Shown: positions 1-6,121 of the stretch, piece by piece
How the letters are laid out: the number at the start of each line of letters is the position of its first letter
Numbering within the stretch: the stretch's first letter is position 1
Notes under the pieces: model-generated
Database searches by the model: none
What the model saw: the letters and a program-made list of their open reading frames with translations, nothing else
Told to the model about the DNA's origin: nothing
Origin: an uncultured Prevotellaceae bacterium
GTDB taxonomy: Bacteria; Bacteroidota; Bacteroidia; Bacteroidales; Bacteroidaceae
Assembly (NCBI GenBank): GCA_946534585.1
Contig: CAMNCV010000138.1
Location: 1 to 49,137, forward strand
Direction: 5' to 3'
DNA length: 49,137 nt
Translations under genes and position numbers: made by a program

Positions 1-13
1 GTAGGACACCGCC
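1..13 (+). rRNA. Probable 3' end of a 5S rRNA (partial)
   Basis: The first 13 bases, GTAGGACACCGCC, look like the conserved 3' end of Bacteroidetes 5S rRNA, which normally finishes with a GAGAGTAGG...GCC block. A strong factor-independent terminator follows 30 nt later with no reading frame between, as expected after an rRNA operon. Only the tail is inside the window, so the call rests on a short match and on context. Confidence 0.45.
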
Positions 14-41
14 TTCTTTTTAAAACACTCCGAAAGGAAAG

Positions 42-82
42 AAAACTCTGGATAACAACAATGTTACTCCAGAGTTTTTTTT
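42..82 (+). terminator. Intrinsic terminator after the rRNA tail
   Basis: The arms AAAACTCTGGA (42-52) and TCCAGAGTTTT (68-78) pair perfectly. An inner TAAC/GTTA extension closes a short loop, and the T run continues to 82. This is a textbook rho-independent terminator for transcription entering from the left. Confidence 0.85.
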
Positions 83-143
83 GTGTTCCAGAATAATCTT
101 CAGAATCACATTTTGTGTTCCGGAACAATCTTCAAAATCACAT
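80..143. repeat. Two adjacent copies of a 32-nt imperfect tandem repeat
   Basis: Bases 80-111 and 112-143 are head-to-tail copies that both begin TTTGTGTTCC and both end AATCACAT, with only a few substitutions between them. They lie just after the rRNA-operon terminator in a region with no credible gene. A recent local duplication is the simplest explanation. Confidence 0.8.
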
Positions 144-216
144 CAGCGATGGCAAGGAGTGACTTCATTTATTCATAAATATTTAGATTAAAAACCAATA
201 AACAAAACAAATATGA

Positions 217-338
217 AATTATTGGTGTTCGGTAAACAATATGTCATTTATCCGAAGTGCTTGAAATACAGCATTTCGGATATTTTCTATTTATGGCAAG
301 CCCCTCCCGTTTGTATTTAATTATTGGTGTCTGGTAAA
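217..338. repeat. Direct repeat pair flanking a hairpin
   Basis: AATTATTGGTGTTCGGTAAA (217-236) recurs as AATTATTGGTGTCTGGTAAA (319-338), 18 of 20 bases identical. Between them lies an inverted repeat, TATCCGAA (249-256) with TTCGGATA (275-282). No open reading frame of note is present. It could be the remnant of a small mobile element, but no transposase or target duplication is visible, so that is inference. Confidence 0.6.
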
Positions 339-367
339 ATATAAATCAGAAAGTAGAAATTATGAAT

Positions 368-407
368 AAATCCAATATATTGGTTGTTAGGCCAATATAT
401 TGGATTT
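368..407 (-). terminator. Perfect 16-bp inverted repeat downstream of the hydrolase gene
   Basis: AAATCCAATATATTGG (368-383) and its exact complement (392-407) are separated by 8 nt. The repeat starts 25 nt beyond the stop codon of the minus-strand hydrolase gene and could fold into a terminator hairpin, although the trailing T run is weak (TTTATT). Each arm contains the self-complementary 12-mer CCAATATATTGG, with centres 20 bp apart. A double operator for a dimeric regulator is therefore an alternative reading. Confidence 0.55.
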
Positions 408-431
408 AATCTGAATAGTTCATAAAAACTG

Positions 432-1688
432 TCAGAACTTAACTTTAGTGATGTCTATCCAAGGAGATATGTTTAGTTCGCTGCAGATCTTTGTGACAGC
501 CATTATGGCGAAAGGTATGGCACCATTCTCATGTGCACCGAGCGATTTGTCAATTATAGCATCATTATAGTAAAACTCTACGTTTACTCCCTTTTCTTTT
601 AGGAATTGCACCATTTTTTTTGTATTCTCAATAGGCACTGTGGCATCATTCTTTTGATGCAGGAGGAAAATCTTCTCGTTAGAGCGTGGAGACCATCCAG
701 TGCATAAGTTTTCTTTCTGAAACTCATTGATAAACCTTTTCGATATGTCAGTGTTAAGGTCACACAGTTCGTCAGACAAAAATTCACTTACTGTCTGAGT
801 AGCCACTTTCTCGTCAATCTGCTCACGAGTATATTTCTTGCTCAGCACCCATTCGTCCACATTGCTCAGCAGTGGTTCCTTAAACATTTGTTTGCGGCTT
901 ATGCCCATGTTAAGGAAGTGGTTGTATGCCAACACGGTGCCGATGACTGTTGAGGGCATTTCTGTCTGTTCTGTAGAAAGCAATATACGATAAGTCTCGC
1001 TGATGTCATAAGGTCCGCCACCTGCAACGGTGTAGTTTAGTTTGATGTCAGGGTACTCCTCAGTCAGCAGCCTCACCACCCCCATGGCTGTCTGTGCCCC
1101 CTGAGAGTAGCCTATGTTGAAGAGAGCAGTACCCCATGAGTAGCCCATGTTAGCGAGCAGGATTTTTGCTTGCAGCAAAGCGTCAACGCTGGCGCGGGCA
1201 TTAGTGCTTGGCATACAGTAAGCCTGTGGCTTGTCCTCTGTACTGCCAAAGCCGTAGTAGTCGGCAGCCACGGCAATCAGTCCGCTACCAGCCACCATTT
1301 CAGGGAACTTTGTATCACCCTTTGTAGGACACTCAGAAGCCTCATACACGGTGAAATGGTTGTAAATTAAGAAACCCTTGGCTGCTTTCTCTGCTGCATT
1401 GTCTGTATTGTCTGCATCATTAGGCTGCACTTCGTCGCCAATGATTATTGAGGCTGAGAGCATGACGGGATTGCCATTAGGGTCGGTGGAAGGATAGTTG
1501 AAGTTTATTATAGTCAACTTTTTCTCATCGTCGTGTTTTGTACTGGTGATAACAGACGTAGTAGGTATCGGTTCAAATTTCTCAATATCATCTTTTATTA
1601 CGTCGTCATCGCTGCTACATGATGTGAAAGTGGCTGTTGTGCCGCAAAAGAGAATGGCGGCGAATATCCATGACAGTATTTTTCTCAT
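432..1688 (-). CDS. Lipoprotein alpha/beta hydrolase (secreted lipase/esterase-like)
   Basis: This 418-residue protein starts with a lipoprotein signal peptide; the lipobox is around TSC, with the acylated Cys near residue 24, followed by an SSDDD linker. It should therefore be tethered to an outer-envelope membrane. The nucleophile elbow GYSQGAQ places the catalytic Ser near residue 195. A downstream HQKNDATVP segment supplies a likely Asp, and SLGAHENG near the C-terminus a likely His, completing a Ser-Asp-His triad. The layout resembles secretory lipases and related esterases of the alpha/beta hydrolase fold. The natural substrate is unknown; an ester of a lipid or of a plant polysaccharide is possible. 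It is transcribed alone, divergently from uxaC. Confidence 0.8.
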   Translation of the reverse strand: MRKILSWIFAAILFCGTTATFTSCSSDDDVIKDDIEKFEPIPTTSVITSTKHDDEKKLTIINFNYPSTDPNGNPVMLSASIIIGDEVQPNDADNTDNAAEKAAKGFLIYNHFTVYEASECPTKGDTKFPEMVAGSGLIAVAADYYGFGSTEDKPQAYCMPSTNARASVDALLQAKILLANMGYSWGTALFNIGYSQGAQTAMGVVRLLTEEYPDIKLNYTVAGGGPYDISETYRILLSTEQTEMPSTVIGTVLAYNHFLNMGISRKQMFKEPLLSNVDEWVLSKKYTREQIDEKVATQTVSEFLSDELCDLNTDISKRFINEFQKENLCTGWSPRSNEKIFLLHQKNDATVPIENTKKMVQFLKEKGVNVEFYYNDAIIDKSLGAHENGAIPFAIMAVTKICSELNISPWIDITKVKF

Positions 1689-2008
1689 TTCGATTGCTTT
1701 TTCCTGTTTTAGTTAATAAAACTTCCCATCCTTTGCAAAACCGATAAAATAATGTTTTCTTGGAAAAGTGTTGTAAGTTTGTATTTTACAGAAGGTACAG
1801 AAACTATAACGAATAAGTAGAAACCGTTATAAATGCAAAATTATACAAAATCTGTGAACTGAGCAAATATTTGTATGAAAAAGAGAGCCTTCATCGTTAT
1901 TTCTGAATATCTGATTTCTCAATATACCAGTAAAATAGATGGTGAGAAACTTTAGTTAAATAAATCTAATTAGTTAATGAAAAGTTAGGTCGTTTCAAGA
2001 AATATTTG
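1689..2008. other. Gene-free intergenic region between divergent genes
   Basis: About 320 bases with no convincing reading frame. CAAAATTA at 1836-1843 reads TAATTTTG on the minus strand and is a candidate -7 element for the hydrolase gene, giving a leader of roughly 140 nt. No other structured element was seen apart from AT-rich sequence. Confidence 0.4.
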
Positions 2009-2016
2009 TATCTTTG
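2009..2016 (+). promoter_or_regulatory. Candidate -7 promoter element of uxaC
   Basis: TATCTTTG matches the Bacteroidetes sigma-ABfr -7 consensus TAnnTTTG and lies about 60 nt upstream of the uxaC start codon. A clear TTTG at -33 is not present, only TTTC at an imperfect distance. Confidence 0.6.
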
Positions 2017-2024
2017 CATAAATA

Positions 2025-2038
2025 TTGACTTTAGTCAA
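2025..2038 (+). promoter_or_regulatory. Candidate operator, palindrome TTGACTTTAGTCAA
   Basis: TTGACT and AGTCAA are perfect inverted arms separated by TT. The site sits immediately downstream of the predicted uxaC transcription start, a position typical for repressor binding. It may be the site of a uronate-responsive regulator; no such regulator is encoded nearby, so this is inference. Confidence 0.45.
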
Positions 2039-2076
2039 AAGCAAAACCAAATAAATGTATAACTATAATCAAGACT

Positions 2077-3492
2077 ATGAAACAGTTTAACGACGAGAAC
2101 TTCCTGCTTGAGACCAAAACCGCGCAGGACCTTTACCACAACCATGCGGCCAAGATGCCAATCATCGACTATCATTGTCACCTCATTCCACAGATGGTGG
2201 CAGAGAATAAGCGCTTTGACTCAATTGCGCAGATATGGCTCATGGGCGACCACTACAAGTGGCGTGCTATGCGCTCTAACGGTGTTGATGAGCGTTTCTG
2301 CACCGGCAAGGATACCACTGACTGGGAGAAGTTTGAGAAGTGGGCAGAGACTGTGCCTTACACGTTCCGCAACCCACTGTATCACTGGACACACCTTGAG
2401 CTGAAGACAGCCTTCGGCATCAACGAGACACTGAACCCAGAGAATGCGCGTGAGATATACGACAAGTGTAATGACCTCATAGCCAACGACCCTAAGTTTA
2501 CTCCACGTGGATTGATGGAGCATTACAATGTTGAGCTCGTCTGCACAACCGATGACCCAGCCGACACACTGGAGTGGCATGACATCGTGGCGGCCGACAA
2601 GACCTGCAAGACACGCATGATACCGGCATGGCGTCCTGACGCAGCAATGAACATAGAGGCTGCTACGTTCAAGGCTTACATAGAGAAACTCTCAGCAGTT
2701 GCAGGTGTGGAAATAAAGAAATTCGCTGATCTTATCGATGCACTGCAGAAGCGTCATGACTTTTTTGCCTCAAAGGGTTGCAAACTCTCAGATCACGGTA
2801 TTGAGGAGTTCTATGACGAACCATACACTGATGCAGAAATCGACGCAATACTCGACAAAGCCCTCGCAGGTAAGGCGGTGAGTGTAGAAGAGCAGCGCAA
2901 GTATAAGCACGCCTTCCTTAAGGAAATGGCCATCATGGACTATAATGCCGGATGGACACAGCAGTTCCATTATGGTGCAATCCGCAACAACAACACTAAG
3001 ATGTTTAACCAGCTTGGAGCCGATACAGGCTTCGACTCAATCGGTGAGTTCACAACGGCAAAGGCATGCTCACACTTCCTTGACGAACTCAATATGGCAG
3101 GCAAACTTACTAAGACGATACTCTACAACCTCAACCCATGCGCCAACGAAGTATTGGCTACGATGCTTGGCAACTTCCAGGATGGCTCTTGCCCTGGCAA
3201 GATACAGTGGGGTTCTGGCTGGTGGTTCCTTGATCAAAAGGACGGCATGGAGAAGCAGATGAACGCGCTGTCGCTGCTCGGTCTGCTCTCTCGCTTCGTA
3301 GGTATGTTGACAGACTCACGCTCATTCCTGTCTTACCCACGTCATGAGTACTTCCGTCGTACCATGTGTAACCTGCTCGGTAACGACATTGAGAAGGGAA
3401 TGATACCATTCACTGGCTACGAGGAGAAGCGCGTGCGCCAGATGGTAGAAGACATCTGCTACAACAACGCAAAGAACTACTTCCAATTCTAA
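2077..3492 (+). CDS. uxaC: Glucuronate isomerase
   Basis: Uronate isomerase interconverts D-glucuronate and D-fructuronate, or D-galacturonate and D-tagaturonate, as the first cytoplasmic step of hexuronate catabolism. The 471-residue length is standard. The N-terminal DYHCHL metal-binding motif (about residues 28-33), the IWLMGDHYKWRAMRSNGVDE stretch and the C-terminal GSGWWFLDQKDGM and TDSRSFLSYPRHEYFRR blocks are hallmarks of the family. It is preceded by a TAnnTTTG promoter and a palindrome, and followed by a hairpin, so it is probably monocistronic. Other uxu/uxa genes are not in the window. It fits use of pectin-derived uronates, in line with the pectate-lyase-like gene at 38319-40136. 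Confidence 0.97.
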   Translation: MKQFNDENFLLETKTAQDLYHNHAAKMPIIDYHCHLIPQMVAENKRFDSIAQIWLMGDHYKWRAMRSNGVDERFCTGKDTTDWEKFEKWAETVPYTFRNPLYHWTHLELKTAFGINETLNPENAREIYDKCNDLIANDPKFTPRGLMEHYNVELVCTTDDPADTLEWHDIVAADKTCKTRMIPAWRPDAAMNIEAATFKAYIEKLSAVAGVEIKKFADLIDALQKRHDFFASKGCKLSDHGIEEFYDEPYTDAEIDAILDKALAGKAVSVEEQRKYKHAFLKEMAIMDYNAGWTQQFHYGAIRNNNTKMFNQLGADTGFDSIGEFTTAKACSHFLDELNMAGKLTKTILYNLNPCANEVLATMLGNFQDGSCPGKIQWGSGWWFLDQKDGMEKQMNALSLLGLLSRFVGMLTDSRSFLSYPRHEYFRRTMCNLLGNDIEKGMIPFTGYEEKRVRQMVEDICYNNAKNYFQF

Positions 3493-3524
3493 ACAACGTA
3501 TAGAATTCGTAAAATACAAATACA

Positions 3525-3572
3525 AAGGGGAGCATACATCATTCCGCAACGCTGGAATTGTATGCTCCCCTT
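3525..3572 (+). terminator. Hairpin terminator downstream of uxaC
   Basis: The 14-bp arms AAGGGGAGCATACA (3525-3538) and TGTATGCTCCCCTT (3559-3572) pair perfectly. An inner ATTCC/GGAAT pairing extends the stem. The downstream T run is poor, so termination efficiency is uncertain, but the stem is very stable. Confidence 0.7.
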
Positions 3573-3636
3573 GTTACAATAATCAACGAAAATCTTAATT
3601 TATGTGAATATATTTCGTTATGTCAGGGAAAATTAG

Positions 3637-3644
3637 TAACTTTG
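3637..3644 (+). promoter_or_regulatory. Candidate -7 promoter element
   Basis: TAACTTTG is a perfect TAnnTTTG match 41 nt upstream of the TPR-protein start codon. TTTCG at 3613-3617 lies at about the right distance for a degenerate -33 TTTG. Confidence 0.65.
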
Positions 3645-3685
3645 CGTTTCGTAAACTCTGAATAAGAATAAAAACATAAATAATA

Positions 3686-4381
3686 ATGGCAAAACAGCAA
3701 GCAAGCGAGGTGTCTCAGTTTGAGCAGACCCTCAACAAGCAGGAGGCTTTCCTGCAGAAGTACCGCAAGCAAGCACTTATCGCTGTTGCAGCGTTAATAG
3801 TGGTTGTTGCAGGATGGATAGTGTATAAGAATTTTATCTCTGAGCCACGTGAGAATAAGGCAGCTACTGCTATGGCCAAGGCGCAGGAAGCGTTCGCACA
3901 GCAGGACTTCCAGAAGGCACTTAATGGTGATAAGACTTTCGAGGGATTTCTCGCTGTATCAGAGAATTATGGTGGTACGGACGCAGCCAATCTGGCTCGT
4001 GGCTATGCAGGCCTGTGCTATGCTCAGCAGGGTAAGTGGCAGGAAGCGATCAAGTATCTTGACCAGTTCTCTCCGCAGAGCGATGCTGTGATAAGCCCTG
4101 CAATGGTGGCAGCCCTTGGCAATGCGTATGCTAACACCGGCAAGATTGACGAGGCTATCAGCAAACTGAAGAAGGCTGCTGATATGGCAGATTCACGCGC
4201 TGCTGACGGTGTAAACAACAGCCTGTCTCCAATCTACCTGATACAGGCAGCACGTCTGCTTGAGAGCCAGAAGAAGACAGACGAAGCTCTGAAAATATAT
4301 CAGCAGATAAAGGAGAAGTACGTCAACAGTGCTGCTTCTCAGGAGATTGATAAATACATAGAGCGCATAAGCAATAAGTAA
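3686..4381 (+). CDS. Membrane-anchored tetratricopeptide repeat protein (YfgM-like)
   Basis: The 231-residue protein has a short charged N-terminus and one transmembrane segment at about residues 29-48 (ALIAVAALIVVVAGWIVY). An Ala-rich helical domain with TPR-like repeats faces the periplasm; examples are NLARGYAGLCYAQQGKWQEAIKYLD and ALGNAYANTGKIDEAISKL. The architecture resembles YfgM/ancillary SecYEG TPR proteins. In that family it is thought to act in envelope protein quality control, but here the role is inferred from shape only. Its stop codon overlaps the start of the following lipoprotein gene by one base (TAATG), so the two are translationally coupled. Confidence 0.8.
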   Translation: MAKQQASEVSQFEQTLNKQEAFLQKYRKQALIAVAALIVVVAGWIVYKNFISEPRENKAATAMAKAQEAFAQQDFQKALNGDKTFEGFLAVSENYGGTDAANLARGYAGLCYAQQGKWQEAIKYLDQFSPQSDAVISPAMVAALGNAYANTGKIDEAISKLKKAADMADSRAADGVNNSLSPIYLIQAARLLESQKKTDEALKIYQQIKEKYVNSAASQEIDKYIERISNK

Positions 4382-4944
4382 TGCTGGGAAATAAAAATAT
4401 GAATATGGTAAGAGGCAAACAGAGTGTTTGCTTCTTACTTTTTGTTTTTATGCTGACGGTAGTCTGCTCGTGTAAGGAGAAGAAAGAGCCGGAGGAGATC
4501 GTAGTAGATAAGGTGATTGACAAGCCCCGCACAGATACAGAGGTCATGCAGGATGAAACGATGACGGGTGAAGTGACGTGGATAGGTGGAGGAAACTATA
4601 GCTATACCATCAGCCGAACGTCAGATGAAAGCCTGCCGAAAGTGACAAACCACGACATACCCTACTATGACAACAGCATACAACTTGTAGTGAAAAGGGC
4701 AGATGGCAGCGTGTTCTTTGATAAGTCTTTTACCAAACAGTCGTTTGGCGAAACGCTGCCAGAGCAATTCCGTAAGGACGGGGTATTGCTGGGCATGAAC
4801 TTTGAAGAAGTGTCAGGCAACGTGTTGAAGTTCGTTGTAAGTATAGGTTCGCCCGATGATAGCTACGATGAGTACTACCATATATTGGTGACAGTAAACA
4901 ACTACGGTTCAACGAGCTACGGAGTGTATAAGGCTAAACGCTGA
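4381..4944 (+). CDS. Small lipoprotein, DUF4738-like
   Basis: A 187-residue protein with a hydrophobic signal ending in VVCSC, a lipobox, followed by a charged KEKKEPEE linker. The remainder is a beta-rich domain with segments such as NYSYTISRT, VVKRADGSVFFDKSF and YYHILVTVNNYGSTSYGVYKAKR. It resembles the DUF4738 lipoproteins of Bacteroidales, although I cannot confirm this by search. The first start codon overlaps the TPR gene stop; Met codons 7 and 9 are alternatives. No enzymatic motif is visible. Co-transcription with the TPR protein suggests a shared envelope role. Confidence 0.65.
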   Translation: MLGNKNMNMVRGKQSVCFLLFVFMLTVVCSCKEKKEPEEIVVDKVIDKPRTDTEVMQDETMTGEVTWIGGGNYSYTISRTSDESLPKVTNHDIPYYDNSIQLVVKRADGSVFFDKSFTKQSFGETLPEQFRKDGVLLGMNFEEVSGNVLKFVVSIGSPDDSYDEYYHILVTVNNYGSTSYGVYKAKR

Positions 4945-4977
4945 GTATTTCCTACAATCCCACAACATATAACAAAG

Positions 4978-5060
4978 ATTTCACAGATTTTCGTTAATAA
5001 TATACATGCACACCTACTTATGAGGCGCATGAGTGACGAAAAATCTGTGAAATTTTTTTT
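4978..5060. terminator. Bidirectional terminator between convergent genes
   Basis: ATTTCACAGATTTTCGT (4978-4994) pairs with ACGAAAAATCTGTGAAAT (5036-5053) with one bulged A. A T run follows to 5060. The long hairpin separates the plus-strand lipoprotein gene from the minus-strand kinase gene and could serve both. Confidence 0.75.
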
Positions 5061-5095
5061 ATTTGGAGAATTCTTTTTTCTTATTCATCGCAGTG

Positions 5096-5923
5096 TTACA
5101 AAGGTTCCTTCATTACCTTGCCGATATGGAAACCCTCGGCCGTTGCCGCCTTAAGTAGTTGCTCTTCAAAGTAGTAGGCAATGCTGCCCACGAAAGAGCA
5201 GGGCAGTTCGTTGTGGTGATAATGACAAACGTTGCGTCGGAAAAACAAACGGAAACAATCAGTTACCATTTTCTCAATCCATTCCTCGCTATTGATATGC
5301 GCCTTGATGAAAGGTGCCAGCGAGGCTAAGAAACGGTTAGGCATAGGCGAACGGTACACTTTCTCAATGATAAGGGTAGCGTTGAGTCCTGTCTCTTGTT
5401 CAAAAACAGGGATGAAATCGCGATGCTCACCCTTGTAGAGTAGGTTGATGAAAGTGCGGCCAAGCACGGCACCGCTACCTTCATCGCCAAGGATGTATCC
5501 CATAGGCGATACATTCCCGATGATGTCGTTGCCGTCATACAGACAGGAATTGGCACCCGTCCCGAGTATACAGGCTATGCCAGGAGTGTTACCAAGCAGT
5601 GCGCGTGCGGCTCCGAGCATATCGCTCCCCACCTCGATGGACGAGGCGTTAGAAAACAATCGTCGCAGTATTGCGCTCAGAATTGGCGACTTCTCCATAG
5701 TGCAGCCTGCTCCATAGAAATGTACCGCAGTGATTTCCTTTGGTTTTGGGAAACCGATCTGGCAAAGCAATTCGTCTTTTATAATGTTTGTAATCTCGTC
5801 GTTACTGAGGTGGAAAGGGTTGATGCCCTGCGTAGAAAAACGCAGTGAAGTTGCATCGTGGTCAGCATCGCTTTTTATGAGCCATGTGGTCTTGGTGCTT
5901 CCGCTGTCGGCTGTTAGAGTCAT
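5096..5923 (-). CDS. BadF/BadG-type sugar kinase (N-acetylglucosamine kinase-like)
   Basis: This 275-residue protein is an ASKHA-fold ATPase of the BadF/BadG/BcrA/BcrD family. The N-terminal ADSGSTKTTW phosphate-1 loop, the GTGANSCLYDG segment around residues 120-130 and GDEGSGAVLGR around 146-156 are the diagnostic nucleotide-binding blocks. The length and overall layout match bacterial and eukaryotic N-acetylglucosamine kinases, which make GlcNAc-6-phosphate in the cytoplasm. It lies downstream of addB on the same strand, separated by the 22-nt repeat array, and no obvious TAnnTTTG promoter is present, so it may be read through from addAB. The sugar specificity is inferred from the family. 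Confidence 0.8.
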   Translation of the reverse strand: MTLTADSGSTKTTWLIKSDADHDATSLRFSTQGINPFHLSNDEITNIIKDELLCQIGFPKPKEITAVHFYGAGCTMEKSPILSAILRRLFSNASSIEVGSDMLGAARALLGNTPGIACILGTGANSCLYDGNDIIGNVSPMGYILGDEGSGAVLGRTFINLLYKGEHRDFIPVFEQETGLNATLIIEKVYRSPMPNRFLASLAPFIKAHINSEEWIEKMVTDCFRLFFRRNVCHYHHNELPCSFVGSIAYYFEEQLLKAATAEGFHIGKVMKEPL

Positions 5924-5942
5924 GTCGTAGTTGTTTTGTTTT

Positions 5943-6047
5943 AATCAGATAGCGATTACGTTTTAATCAGATAGCGATTGCAGTGTAATCAGATAGCGAT
6001 TGCAGTGTAATCAGATAGCGATTACAGTGTAATCAGATAGCGATTGC
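5943..6047. repeat. 22-nt tandem repeat array, locus 1 (five units)
   Basis: Units start at 5943, 5965, 5987, 6009 and 6031, exactly 22 nt apart; the last is cut short. Each unit has left arm AATC, core AGATAGC, right arm GATT, then AC or GC and a linker that is usually AGTGT. AATC and GATT are complementary, so each unit is a small dyad; in several units the pairing extends to GTAATC/GATTAC. The array lies between addB and the kinase gene. Related arrays occur at 17872-17960 and 35673-35782. There are no unique spacers. Confidence 0.95.
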
Positions 6048-6121
6048 GAGAGGGGCTGTGCTGGCATCGCTTCGTTGATGACACGGCAAGTGAGAAATGA
6101 GTGGGCTTCACCTTTCTGTTT

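Noticed and set aside
1..431. tRNA gene or complete rRNA gene at the left edge
   Set aside because: Only a 13-nt tail resembling 5S rRNA is present; I found no cloverleaf in this region or elsewhere in the window.
5943..6047. CRISPR array
   Set aside because: The period is only 22 nt and consists of repeat alone; there are no unique spacers of 30 nt or more and no cas genes in the window.
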